Below are positions 43,805-52,373 of a DNA stretch of 64,000 bases, piece by piece. The stretch is from JACCQS01 sp963766765 (GTDB lineage: Bacteria; Actinomycetota; Actinomycetes; Mycobacteriales; Geodermatophilaceae). Every line of letters starts with the position of its first letter. The first letter of the stretch is position 1. Both the position numbers and the translations under genes were made by a program. The notes below the pieces were generated by a model that was given only the letters and a program-made list of their open reading frames with translations, had not been told where the DNA came from and did no database searches. Where the stretch lies: contig CAVYBR010000008.1 in NCBI GenBank assembly GCA_963766765.1, forward strand, positions 124,001 through 188,000. Direction: 5' to 3'.

Positions 43805-45475
43805 TCAGCGGGGCAGGAGTTCCCGGGCCCAACGGCCGCCGTTGTTGGCGGCGAGAGCCAGGCCATCGGAGCCGTCGGCATCCAAGGCGGCGTAGGCGCC
43901 CGTGCCCGCGCCGACCAGCGCGGTGACAGTCGAGAGGCCGGCCCGCTTCTGGAAGAAGCTCTGGCGGATCTTCCAGCCGACCACCGCGCGCCGTTCCAGC
44001 ACCGACGTCTGTCGTACCAGCGAGCCCGACCGTACGGCGAAGGCCGCCCCGTCCCAGGCATGACCGAGTGAGCGGTAGCGGTCGATGCCGAGCGCGATTC
44101 CGAGAGCAGTCAGGACTGCCCCGACGATCGTGACGGGGGTGATCTCGATCAGCAGTCCGACGATCAGGACCGCGAACCCGGGCAGGGCGGACCGGACCAA
44201 CCGCCGACGCAGGGCGGCGACCGGGTGCTTTCGCCACGGGGCATCGAACTGTCGAACAGCTCGACGGGCCACCGCAATGGCTTCGGTGCGCGGCCCCAGA
44301 GGCAGGAGTTGGCTGCGGCTGTTGGCGGTGCTGACGCCGGTGATGAGAGCCGTCAGCCGAGCCGCCCGAACGAGTCGCATTCCCAGTCCCTCGCTGAGCG
44401 TGTAACCGCGGATCCGCGCGATCTCGACGGAGACCGTGCGACGAGTGAACAGGCCGCGCTCGCTGATGAGCAGGTCGCTGCGTTTCACCAGCCGGAACCG
44501 CCAGTTCAGCAGCACCGCGCCGATGACCGAGCCCAGCGCCAGGAGAAGGAGGACAGCGACGACGAACAGCGCTACCTGGCGTGCGGTGATGGCTTCGGGA
44601 TCAACGCTGATCCAGGAGAACCATGAGTCCGGCAGATCACGGGCGAACTGGGACAGGAAGCCGACGGCCGCGATCGGCAGCGCGAGGTAGCTGCCCACCA
44701 ATGGCGCGTAGAGCAGCCAGGCCGGACGCGCCCGCGCGTACTCGATCTCCTCGATCGGCTCATCGCCCCAGGCGGTCGCGTCCCGATTCTGGCGGCTTTG
44801 GCCAAAACCGCCAGGTGTAGCTGCGTCGCCAGCTGTGCCTTCCGCGCCGGTACGGGCCGGCCGTCGTCGCGCCCGGAGCAGCGCCTCGCGCAAGGCATGT
44901 GCGGTCTCGGACGGAAGACCGTCGATCACCGCCTCCTCGGCACCGGTGCCTGAGGCGGCAGCCTCGATCTTGAGGCGCGCGAGCCCCAGGATGCGATGCA
45001 GCGGGCTCACCTGGCTGTCGATGGCGCGGATCCGGTCCACCGGAATCGTGCGGACCCGGCGCGAGAAGATTCCCTGCGCGATGATGAGTTGGCGGTTCGC
45101 AATCTGGTAGGTGAAGCGATACCAGTTGAGTGCCGCCAATCCGATGATCGCGGCGGCCAGCACGGCGATGATCCCGACGATGCCGATGGAACGCAGGCCA
45201 CCGCTGATGCCGAGGTAGGCAAACGCCCCGATCAGCCCCGGGATCGCTTCCCGAAGTCCACGGATGGTCAGTGCATGAATCACGATGACTTTCGCCGAGG
45301 TCCGCAACGGCTCGGGCGTGTCCTCATCCGCGTCTCCGCGGACCAGGAAAACCGACTCAGGCACACCTGCTGAAGCATCAGGGCGCCCCTGAGTCGAATC
45401 ATTCGACTCGGGGCCACCCTGAGTCGAGTCAGCCGACTCGGGGCCCCCCTGAGTCAGCGGTCGCTCAGGTTGCAT
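43805..45475 (-). CDS. bacterial PH (bPH2) domain membrane protein, large
   Basis: The 556-residue protein, similar to YdbT-type proteins, has several bPH2 domains (near SRRVRTIPVDRIRAIDSQVSP, TVSVEIARIRGYTLSEGLGM, and LVRQTSVLERRAVVGWKIRQ) separated by pairs of membrane helices. Two sequence oddities lie in its coding DNA. The N-terminus is a ten-residue repeat (TQGGPESxDS) encoded by palindromic units, and near residue 225 the linker GGFGQSRQNRD is encoded by a 26-bp near-palindrome at 44789-44814. Its start overlaps the stop of the smaller bPH2 gene by 11 nt, so they form one unit. Confidence 0.82.
   Translation of the reverse strand: MQPERPLTQGGPESADSTQGGPESNDSTQGRPDASAGVPESVFLVRGDADEDTPEPLRTSAKVIVIHALTIRGLREAIPGLIGAFAYLGISGGLRSIGIVGIIAVLAAAIIGLAALNWYRFTYQIANRQLIIAQGIFSRRVRTIPVDRIRAIDSQVSPLHRILGLARLKIEAAASGTGAEEAVIDGLPSETAHALREALLRARRRPARTGAEGTAGDAATPGGFGQSRQNRDATAWGDEPIEEIEYARARPAWLLYAPLVGSYLALPIAAVGFLSQFARDLPDSWFSWISVDPEAITARQVALFVVAVLLLLALGSVIGAVLLNWRFRLVKRSDLLISERGLFTRRTVSVEIARIRGYTLSEGLGMRLVRAARLTALITGVSTANSRSQLLPLGPRTEAIAVARRAVRQFDAPWRKHPVAALRRRLVRSALPGFAVLIVGLLIEITPVTIVGAVLTALGIALGIDRYRSLGHAWDGAAFAVRSGSLVRQTSVLERRAVVGWKIRQSFFQKRAGLSTVTALVGAGTGAYAALDADGSDGLALAANNGGRWARELLPR
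44789..44814. repeat. near-palindrome of the GGCGGTTT family inside the bPH2 gene
   Basis: A 26-bp sequence with CTGGCGG and CCGCCAG arms around CTTTGGCCAAAA, one mismatch from perfect, resembles the palindromes at 62359 and 63478. It encodes part of a linker in frame. Confidence 0.6.
45391..45439. repeat. 30-bp palindromic direct repeats encoding a decapeptide repeat
   Basis: Two units, each with GAGTCG...CGACTC arms (45391-45409 and 45421-45439), are offset by exactly 30 bp. A third partial unit follows near 45451. They encode the N-terminal TQGGPESxDS repeat. Confidence 0.7.
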
Positions 45476-46097
45476 CGTCGTCGTAGAGGTTCGCGCGTTT
45501 GGACAGGTCGTCGGCGACCTGCGCCGCGGGGTACTGGTCGAGTTGGTGGATCTCGACGCTGCCGTGTGCCGACGCGGTCCGGACCGAAACGCTGGCGAGG
45601 CCGAACATCCGCTGCAACGGTCCGCGGTTCACATCGACGGTCTGGATCCGGCTGATAGGCACCAGAACCCAGGTTCGGGACAGCCAACCGGTCAGCGTGT
45701 AGATCCCGTCCGCCGTGACCTCCCACCGGTGCACCGCGTACTTGTACCGGGGGAGGATCAGGATCTCAGCGAGAAACAACAACGCCAGTGCCCATGGCAG
45801 GACGTCGGAGGCAACGACCAGCCAGCGGGGAGCCTCGTCCGGAATGAAGATCGATGCCGCGATGGCCGGGATCAACGTAAACAGCGACTGGATGATCGCC
45901 TCCACCGTCCACAGCCCGATCGCCGACCGGGACACTCGCCACTGCGGTTCCCGGGGAACGGAGGCGCCGCCTGGGATCGCGCTCGGTACGTCGGCGCCAG
46001 GGTTCTCCCCGGCCTCCGGCGACGTTTCACTGACCGCCGGCGCGGAGTCGGTTGACTGCTGCGTCGTGACCGGGCTTACGTGCTCCGGGTCCGTCAC
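45465..46097 (-). CDS. bacterial PH (bPH2) domain membrane protein, small
   Basis: The 210-residue protein, similar to YdbS-type proteins, has a Thr/Ser/Pro-rich N-terminus, two membrane helices (SLFTLIPAIAASIFI and VLPWALALLFLAEILIL) and one bPH2 domain (VHRWEVTADGIYTLTGWLSR, LVPISRIQTVDVNRGPLQR, VEIHQLDQYPAAQVADDL). GTG 46097 overlaps the flavoprotein stop (GTGA). With the larger bPH2 protein it forms a YdbS/YdbT-like pair of unknown role, often suggested to act at the membrane. Confidence 0.85.
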   Translation of the reverse strand: MTDPEHVSPVTTQQSTDSAPAVSETSPEAGENPGADVPSAIPGGASVPREPQWRVSRSAIGLWTVEAIIQSLFTLIPAIAASIFIPDEAPRWLVVASDVLPWALALLFLAEILILPRYKYAVHRWEVTADGIYTLTGWLSRTWVLVPISRIQTVDVNRGPLQRMFGLASVSVRTASAHGSVEIHQLDQYPAAQVADDLSKRANLYDDDAT

Positions 46098-47530
46098 TGC
46101 CCACCCCGTGCCGGGCGAGCCGTCTCCCCGCCGTACGGGCCGAAGAACTGGGCCGCACCGATCCGGACGGACATCGACCAGGTCGGATATGCATGGACGC
46201 TCTGGGCGATCCGCCCCACCAGAACCCCAGCGCGCATGGCCAGCGTCCCTTGGGTGATGAGTTCCCCAGCGACCGGTCCGACCACGCTCATCCCGACGAG
46301 CTTGACCAATAGCTTGCTGCGCAACACCTTTGGCGGCGCGGCGATCATCTTGACGAACCCTTCGGTACGGCCGGCGCAGCGCGCGCGGTCCGACGTTCGA
46401 TCGCTGACGAAGGCGACCTGCGCGGTCTCGCCGTACGCCGCGAAGGCTTGCGCCTCGGTCAGTCCGACGTGGGCCACCTCGGGATCGGTGAAGGTGACGC
46501 GGGGGATGGCACTCGGGTCCCACTCCCGACGCCCACCGAGCAACGCCGGGCGGTTGCTGGGCGCGAAGGCATTGTGGGCAGCGAGCCGGCCTTGCTCATA
46601 GGCCACGTGGGTGAACTGCAGTGCCGAGGCGCAGTCTCCCGCGGCAAAGATTCCCTCGGCTGTGGTCGACATGTGCTCGTCGACCTTGATGCTGCCGGCC
46701 CCGTCGATCTCGGCGCCGACCGCATCGAGGCCGATGCCGTCGGTGTGCGCGGTGCGGCCGACCGCGAGGAGCAGATGCGAGCCCGACACCACGGTCTCGT
46801 CGCTGAGCAGCAGGGTCGGTCCCGACGAGATGCTGGTGACGGCTCGACCGAGAACCAGCCGCACGCCGCTGGATTCCAGCGCCTGGCTGATCACCGCACT
46901 GGCTTCGGGTTCCTCGTCGGGCAGCACCCGATGTGCGGATTCCACGAGGATCACCTCGCTGCCGAGGCGGGCGTAGGCCTGAGCCAGTTCGCAGCCGGTG
47001 ATGCCGGCACCGAGGATGACGAGTTGCGGTGGCAGTTCGGTGAGGTCGAAGAGGGATTCCGTGGTCAGGTGCTCGACGTCCGACAGACCCGATATCGCCG
47101 GGATCGTCGGCTGCGCGCCAGTCGCCAGGACGATCCGTTCGGCTCGGACGGTGCTTGTCCCCACCTGGACCTCACCGGCGCCGAGCAGCCGAGCCCGCCC
47201 TGGCCAGAGGTCGATGCCGCGCCGGCGCAGCTGGTCGGGTGATTCGTCCAGTGCGACATCAGCCACCACGGCTCGTACCCGGGCCATCACGGCCGGGAAA
47301 TCGACCTCGACCTCGGAACGGAACCCGTACGACGCGCCGTTGCGTGCCTCGCGCACCCGCCGCGCGCTCTCGATGAGCGTCTTGCTGGGTATGCACCCGG
47401 TGTAGGTGCACTCACCGCCGGGCTTGTCGGCCTCCAGGAGGGCGACCGACTTGCCGAGCGCTCGGGCACCGTCTGCCGCGCCCAGACCAGCGGCACCCGC
47501 CCCGAGCACCACCAAGTCGTAGCTCGTCAT
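46094..47530 (-). CDS. flavin-dependent pyridine nucleotide-disulfide oxidoreductase
   Basis: The 478-residue protein has the class I disulfide reductase layout: FAD motif LVVLGAGAAGLGAADGARAL, redox CxxxxC (Cys41/Cys46 in GGECTYTGCIPSK), NAD(P) motif VILGAGITGCELAQAYARLG, and second FAD motif GIFAAGDCASALQFTHVA. Near the C-terminus the usual HxxxxE pair of lipoamide dehydrogenase reads HAYPTWSMS, with His present but no Glu. It is therefore nearer mercuric-reductase-like or quinone-reductase relatives; the substrate is unknown. ATG 47530 has AGGA nine bases upstream. It is divergent from the rhodanese gene. Confidence 0.87.
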   Translation of the reverse strand: MTSYDLVVLGAGAAGLGAADGARALGKSVALLEADKPGGECTYTGCIPSKTLIESARRVREARNGASYGFRSEVEVDFPAVMARVRAVVADVALDESPDQLRRRGIDLWPGRARLLGAGEVQVGTSTVRAERIVLATGAQPTIPAISGLSDVEHLTTESLFDLTELPPQLVILGAGITGCELAQAYARLGSEVILVESAHRVLPDEEPEASAVISQALESSGVRLVLGRAVTSISSGPTLLLSDETVVSGSHLLLAVGRTAHTDGIGLDAVGAEIDGAGSIKVDEHMSTTAEGIFAAGDCASALQFTHVAYEQGRLAAHNAFAPSNRPALLGGRREWDPSAIPRVTFTDPEVAHVGLTEAQAFAAYGETAQVAFVSDRTSDRARCAGRTEGFVKMIAAPPKVLRSKLLVKLVGMSVVGPVAGELITQGTLAMRAGVLVGRIAQSVHAYPTWSMSVRIGAAQFFGPYGGETARPARGGQ

Positions 47531-47537
47531 GGCTCCC

Positions 47538-47596
47538 ATCCTGACAGTCGGGCAAGACCCCATGCTCGAACCGCTTTCCCGCTTGCGTGTCAGGAT
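47538..47596. promoter_or_regulatory. mirror-image 5-prime ends of divergent genes
   Basis: ATCCTGACA at 47538-47546 is repeated inverted as TGTCAGGAT at 47588-47596. Each arm carries the AGGA ribosome site of its own gene, eight to ten bases before the ATG, so the arrangement fixes both starts and may also be an operator. Confidence 0.5.
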
Positions 47597-47602
47597 CTTG
47601 TT

Positions 47603-47935
47603 ATGACGTTCCCTCAGATCCCCGAACTGCCGGCCTCGGCAATCGAAGCGGACGCCGTGCTGCTGGATGTGCGCGAGGCGCGTGAGTGGGCCGCCGGCCA
47701 CGCCGCGTCCGCCGTACACATTCCGATCGGAGAGGTGATCGGCCGGTTGGGTGAGCTCCCCGAATCGGATCCGTTGTACGTGATGTGCCGCAGCGGTAGT
47801 CGTTCCGCGCGAGTCGCCGGCTATCTGCAAGGCCAGGGCATCAACGCCGTCAACGTGGGCGGCGGCATGCGGGACTGGGCAGCGGCTGGCAAGCCCATGG
47901 TCAGCGAGACCGGCCGCCCGCCGGAGGTTATCTAG
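47603..47935 (+). CDS. rhodanese-domain protein
   Basis: The 110-residue single-domain sulfurtransferase has VLLDVREAREWAAGHAASAV, the active-site loop MCRSGSRSA with Cys62, and a C-terminal VNVGGGMRDWAAAGKPMV. Such proteins carry persulfide sulfur. It shares a compact symmetric upstream region with the disulfide reductase, which suggests a sulfur- or redox-related link. A 117-bp stretch with nothing recognisable separates it from the convergent peptidase gene. Confidence 0.9.
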   Translation: MTFPQIPELPASAIEADAVLLDVREAREWAAGHAASAVHIPIGEVIGRLGELPESDPLYVMCRSGSRSARVAGYLQGQGINAVNVGGGMRDWAAAGKPMVSETGRPPEVI

Positions 47936-48052
47936 CGATGATCATCATCGCCGATTGAAAGAGTTCCTCGAGCATGCTGGAGCGCTTCTTCCTGCGGTAC
48001 GGGCGCCCTCGACGTTACCTGGCGCGGACTGGGCTTGCCGTCCACGCCAGAG

Positions 48053-49051
48053 TCACCCTGCCGGGGCCGGATTGGCGGCGTGCGTCGGATCGACGAATCG
48101 GTCCGTAGCCGTCACGAGGCCGCGAATGTTCCCCTCTTCGGTGGCGGAGTGTCCGGTCGCCGGGACCATCATCAGTTCGGCGCTCGGCCAGCGTTGCTGC
48201 AACTCCCAAGCGGTGATCGGCGGAGTGCACACGTCGTAGCGTCCCTGCACGATCACACCCGGAATGTCCTTCAGCACACCGGCATTGGCGATCAGCTGGC
48301 CCTCCTCAAGCCAGCCGTGATGCATGAAGTAGTGGTTCTCGATCCGGGCGAAGGCCACGGAGAACGTGGGGTTGTCGTACAAGACGAGTTGCTTAGGGTC
48401 CTCGATCAGCTTGACCGTGGCGGCCTCCCAGATGTTCCAGGCCTTCGCGGCCGGGCGGTGAACCGCTGGGTCGGGGTCGCTGAGGAGCCGGGCATACGCG
48501 GCCACGACATCGCCACGATCCTCCGGTGCCAGTGGCGCAAGGAAGTCCTGGTATCGCTCGGGGAAGAACGCGTTGGCTCCGCTCTGATAGAGCCAGTCGA
48601 GCTCCTGCTGGCGCACGGTGAAGATGCCGCGCAGGACCAGTTCGGTGACCCGCTCCGGATGGGTCTGCGCGTAGGCCAACGCAAGGGTCGAACCCCACGA
48701 CCCGCCCAGGACCAGCCACCTGTCGACGCCGAGCATGTTCCGCAGCGCTTCGATGTCGGCGACCAGGTGCCAGGTCGTGTTGGCGCTGAGATCGGCGTCG
48801 GGGTCGCCTGCGCTCGGCCGGCTTCGGCCAGAGCCGCGCTGGTCGAAGACGAGTATCCGGTAGCGCGCGGGGTCGAAGAGTCGGCGATCGTTCGGGTTGG
48901 CGCCGCCACCGGGACCGCCGTGCAGGAAGACGGCCGGCTTGCCCTCGGGGTTGCCGCAGGTCTCCCAATAGATCTCGTGCCCATCGCCGACCGCGAGGAA
49001 GCCAGTGTCGTACGGCTCGATCTCCGGATACAACTGCGCGGCGTGGGGCAT
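48053..49051 (-). CDS. pip: proline iminopeptidase
   Basis: The 332-residue serine peptidase has LHGGPGGGANPNDRRLFDP, FDQRGSGRS, the nucleophile elbow GGSWGS (Ser118), the acidic residue in VIVQGRYDVCTPP and the His in PATGHSATE, together with family motifs for removal of N-terminal proline from peptides. ATG 49051 fits the family start; an earlier in-frame ATG at 49120 would add a basic stretch unlike the family. No signal peptide is seen, so it is cytoplasmic. Confidence 0.92.
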   Translation of the reverse strand: MPHAAQLYPEIEPYDTGFLAVGDGHEIYWETCGNPEGKPAVFLHGGPGGGANPNDRRLFDPARYRILVFDQRGSGRSRPSAGDPDADLSANTTWHLVADIEALRNMLGVDRWLVLGGSWGSTLALAYAQTHPERVTELVLRGIFTVRQQELDWLYQSGANAFFPERYQDFLAPLAPEDRGDVVAAYARLLSDPDPAVHRPAAKAWNIWEAATVKLIEDPKQLVLYDNPTFSVAFARIENHYFMHHGWLEEGQLIANAGVLKDIPGVIVQGRYDVCTPPITAWELQQRWPSAELMMVPATGHSATEEGNIRGLVTATDRFVDPTHAANPAPAG

Positions 49052-49150
49052 GTGTCCATCTTTCACGTACGTTCCGGTGTCTCCCACGTGAGGTAGCGCG
49101 CGTCTCACCCAGGACTTCACGCGCGAAACCGAGGTACAGCGCGTCTGACC

Positions 49151-50356
49151 TCACCTGATCGGAGTGAGCGTGACGGGAAGGTCCACCAGGCCGCGGATGA
49201 CGAACTCCGGTCGACGTACGGGTTCGCCGGCCAACTCGATCGATGCAGTACCCGCGAGCAGGGCTGCGAACGAGGCCTGCAACTCGACCCTGGCCAGCGG
49301 CGCGCCGATGCAGAAGTGGATCCCAGCGCCGAAGGAGATGTGCGGATTGTCGGCGCGACTGAGGTCGAGCCGGTCGGGATCAGGGAAGGCTGCCGGATCG
49401 CGGTTGGCCGAACCCAAGAGCGCGGCGATCTTCTGGCCCGCCTGCACGGTCACGGCGCCGACCTCGACGTCGCGTACGGCTGTGCGTTCGAACAACTGCA
49501 GCGGCGAATCGAAGCGCATCAGTTCCTCGACCGCCGTCGGGATCAACGACGGATCGGCGCGCAGTCGAGCGAGTTCGTCAGGATGTCGCAAGAGGGCGAG
49601 CATGCCGTTGCACGTGACGTTGACCGTTGCCTCATGCCCTGCGTTGAGCAGCAGGATGCAGGTCGTGACCAGCTCGTCCTCGGTGAGCCGGTCGCCATCG
49701 GTGTCCCGTACGGAGACCAGGTGGCTGATCAAGTCGTCTCTCGGCACGGTACGGCGTTGCGTGGCGAGTTCGCGCAGGTAGGTCACGAACTCCGCAGCGG
49801 CGCGCTCGGCGGCGGACTCGAGCGCAGCCGGGCGGTCGTACTCATACATCTTGACGATGGCGTTCGACCACGGCCGCAGCAGCGGTCGATCGGCTCCGGG
49901 AACCCCGAGGAGTTCGGCGATCACCGCGACAGGGAGCTCGTCAGCGTAGGACGGGACGAGATCGACCGAACGGCCGCCAGCTGCCTCTTCGATGAGCTCG
50001 GCGACCAATCGCGTGGCCAGTTCTTCGACCCACGGACGCAGCCGTTCGACATGGCCTCGCGCGAAGGCGGCCGCGACGAGTCGGCGGAGTCGGGGGTGCT
50101 CGGGCGGCTCCATCTCCAGCAGGGCGTTGCGGTGGATCAGATTGAACGACTCGAAGTCAGCCAGCGGCTGGCGATCTCGCCAGATCCGGCCGAGCGCGCG
50201 CTGCCGGAGTACGGAGTTTGCTTCGGCATGCCCGAAGGCAAGCCACATCCCCAGGCCGTCGTCCCAGCCGACTGGGTGCTCGGCCCGGCGTGCAGCGAAG
50301 ACTGGGTAGGGGTCATCGACCAGCTTCGGATCATCGAGATCGAGGAGGACCGCCAC
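49151..50356 (-). CDS. cytochrome P450
   Basis: The 401-residue P450 has the I-helix oxygen-binding motif LLLNAGHEATVN, the K-helix ExxR in VEELMRFDSPLQ, ANRDPAAFPDPDRLDLSRAD, and the haem-binding loop HISFGAGIHFCIGAPLAR with the proximal Cys. GTG 50356 gives the normal bacterial length. No ribosome site precedes it, but TATTCT lies about 8-13 bases upstream on the coding strand, which would fit a leaderless transcript. No ferredoxin or reductase is adjacent. The substrate is unknown. Confidence 0.88.
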   Translation of the reverse strand: MAVLLDLDDPKLVDDPYPVFAARRAEHPVGWDDGLGMWLAFGHAEANSVLRQRALGRIWRDRQPLADFESFNLIHRNALLEMEPPEHPRLRRLVAAAFARGHVERLRPWVEELATRLVAELIEEAAGGRSVDLVPSYADELPVAVIAELLGVPGADRPLLRPWSNAIVKMYEYDRPAALESAAERAAAEFVTYLRELATQRRTVPRDDLISHLVSVRDTDGDRLTEDELVTTCILLLNAGHEATVNVTCNGMLALLRHPDELARLRADPSLIPTAVEELMRFDSPLQLFERTAVRDVEVGAVTVQAGQKIAALLGSANRDPAAFPDPDRLDLSRADNPHISFGAGIHFCIGAPLARVELQASFAALLAGTASIELAGEPVRRPEFVIRGLVDLPVTLTPIR

Positions 50357-50429
50357 GTTGCCGAGAATAGATCGGCAGAACGGGCCGAAGGTCCCGCTAC
50401 GAACCCGGCTCCGGCGCGCACAATGAGTC

Positions 50430-51245
50430 GTGGCTCGAGCGGACCAGCATCGGCCGTGGGTGGTAGCCCATCGCGGGGCGTCGTCCGAAATTGCCGAGCA
50501 CACGGCCAGGGCCTATGAAAAGGCAATCGAACAGGGCGCGGATGCCGTCGAGTGCGACGTACGGCTGACCCGCGACGGGCACCTGGTCTGTGTGCATGAC
50601 TCGACGCTGTCGCGCACCTCGGACGGTCGAGGCCGGGTATCGGAGGTGACGCTCGATGAGCTTCAGGATCTGGACTTCAGCGGATGGCGGACTGAGCTGC
50701 CGGCCAACGCGGACGAGCTGATCTCCGATCGCCCGGTCGAGGCACTGCCGGTTCTCGAATTCGATGACCTGCTCGACCTGGTTGTGAGTGCGCCTCGGCC
50801 CCTGCGCCTGTTCGTCGAAACGAAGCATCCGACGAGGTACGGCGGTCTCGTCGAGGAGCAGTTGGTCGCCAGCCTTGCCCATCACGGACTGCATGAGCCG
50901 CGTGATCCGCTCGACTCACTGATCACAGTGATGAGCTTCGCGACCACAGCGGTTCGTCGGGTGCTCGCCCTTGCGCCGGGTCTGCCGGTCGTGCAGCTTT
51001 ATCGTCAAGTACCGCCCCTGCGCAGGGATGGCTCACTCCCTCGAGAGATCAACATCGTCGGGGCGAACATCGAGACCGTGCGCCGACATCCCTCCTACAT
51101 CGAACGTGTGCACCGGCAGGGCAACCGCTGCTACGTGTGGACCGTGGATGACCCTGAGGATGTCAAGCTGACCCTTGACCTCGACGTCGAGGGCATCATC
51201 ACCAACCGCCCGGCGCTGGTCCGGGACATGATCGAAGCGGCCTGA
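50430..51245 (+). CDS. glycerophosphodiester phosphodiesterase
   Basis: The 271-residue cytoplasmic GDPD family protein has the catalytic motif VVAHRGAS, the metal ligands in DAVECDVRLTRDG and the second catalytic His in HLVCVHDSTLSRT, then LPVLEFDDLLDLV, LFVETKHP and a C-terminal VWTVDDPEDVKL/GIITNRPAL. It hydrolyses glycerophosphodiesters to glycerol-3-phosphate and an alcohol. It starts at GTG 50430, divergent from the P450 across 73 bp. A distant functional link to glpD (60695) is possible. Confidence 0.92.
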   Translation: MARADQHRPWVVAHRGASSEIAEHTARAYEKAIEQGADAVECDVRLTRDGHLVCVHDSTLSRTSDGRGRVSEVTLDELQDLDFSGWRTELPANADELISDRPVEALPVLEFDDLLDLVVSAPRPLRLFVETKHPTRYGGLVEEQLVASLAHHGLHEPRDPLDSLITVMSFATTAVRRVLALAPGLPVVQLYRQVPPLRRDGSLPREINIVGANIETVRRHPSYIERVHRQGNRCYVWTVDDPEDVKLTLDLDVEGIITNRPALVRDMIEAA

Positions 51246-51261
51246 CCGCTGCCTTGAGCGT

Positions 51262-51327
51262 GCGGTTGCGTAGCGAACCGGCGCTTTGACCGGGCTGACA
51301 GCCGCGGTTGTGTAGCGAACCGGCCTT
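51262..51327. repeat. two tandem units of the GTAGCGAACC palindromic repeat (copy 2)
   Basis: GCGTAGCG at 51268-51275 and GTGTAGCG at 51310-51317, each between GGTT and AACC arms, are 42 bp apart. They lie between the phosphodiesterase and SEC-C genes and match the pair at 43694-43777. Confidence 0.85.
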
Positions 51328-51365
51328 TCGGGGCTGTGTTCCCGTGGCGCATTAGGGTCGCAGGC

Positions 51366-52373
51366 ATGGCTTCCAGCAGTGCCCGTACCCGCTCCAGCAA
51401 CAAGCGTCGCCCCGGCGGCGTATCTCGACCGCGGACCCAGACCGTCGATGCACCAGAGAGCGGCGACGTTCCGAACCCCCGCCAGCCCTGCCCGTGTGGG
51501 TCCGGGCGGCGCTACAAGCACTGCCACGGATCGGGTCGCCCGGTTCGGGTCGCCCGTCCCTTCGAGGGGCTCACTGGCGAGGCCGACTTCATCGCGCTGC
51601 GGGAGTTGGTGTCCGCGGCGACCTCGCCGCTGACGCTGGCCGATCCCGCCCACGCCGACCGCAAGGTGACGCTCGCCACCGCGCTGCCGCAGCTGGCGCC
51701 GGCCCTGGTCCGGGCGGACGGCCACATCCTGCTCGCCTTGCAACTGGTTGCGTCCAGCGACGACATCAGCCGCGACATAGGGACCGCCCTGCAAGCGGCG
51801 TTGGTGGCCGACCACGGCCAACCGGTCAATCCCGGTCCGATCGGCGGCGCCGGTTCTGCCGGACCGCGACTGCAGGAGCTGCTCAGCGATGCTCCGCTGG
51901 ACATCACCGTGCATGAGGATTACGGCTATTGGTTGCGGACGGAGGACGACGACGAACCGGTCGACCCAGCACTGTCCGAACTCATGGCGCAGGCCAACTC
52001 CGGGGTGATCCCGTCCGTACGGATGCCGGGTGCCGAAGCCGCGTACTGGTGTCGGCCCGACAATGCCAAGGCGCACCTGCGCTGGGTGATGACCCATCCG
52101 GAGGAGCCGCTGCTCGACGCATTGGCCGTACTCGGCGCGGCCGGATCGTTGGATCTGGGCCCGGGTACGAAATACGCCGGGGCCTTCCGCGCCCATGGTC
52201 TGGTGGCTCCGGTCTGGGATCTTCCCGCGGACACGCCCGCCGAGGATTGGTGGCAGCCCGCGGAGGCGTTCCAGGCGCGACTGACCGAGACTCTGCAGGC
52301 AGCACCACGTCTGGACGAAGCGGCGCGACGGTTCCGCTCGGAGATCCTGTCCCGGCAGGTCACCTTGCGATGA
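51366..52373 (+). CDS. SEC-C motif protein, DUF5926 family
   Basis: The 335-residue protein has a basic Ser/Arg-rich N-terminus, a SEC-C zinc motif (PCPCGSGRRYKHCHG, about residues 47-61) and a long acidic alpha/beta region with conserved tryptophans (GYWLRTEDDDEP, PVWDLPADTPAEDWWQPAEA) typical of the actinobacterial DUF5926 family. The function of this family is not known; SEC-C motifs bind zinc and can contact SecB-like or ribosomal partners. Its stop overlaps the dioxygenase ATG. Confidence 0.85.
   Translation: MASSSARTRSSNKRRPGGVSRPRTQTVDAPESGDVPNPRQPCPCGSGRRYKHCHGSGRPVRVARPFEGLTGEADFIALRELVSAATSPLTLADPAHADRKVTLATALPQLAPALVRADGHILLALQLVASSDDISRDIGTALQAALVADHGQPVNPGPIGGAGSAGPRLQELLSDAPLDITVHEDYGYWLRTEDDDEPVDPALSELMAQANSGVIPSVRMPGAEAAYWCRPDNAKAHLRWVMTHPEEPLLDALAVLGAAGSLDLGPGTKYAGAFRAHGLVAPVWDLPADTPAEDWWQPAEAFQARLTETLQAAPRLDEAARRFRSEILSRQVTLR

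Noticed and set aside
39356..50356. Natural-product gene cluster (methyltransferase, glycosyltransferase, P450).
   Set aside because: No polyketide, peptide synthetase, terpene or other core biosynthetic gene is present, and housekeeping-type genes intervene.
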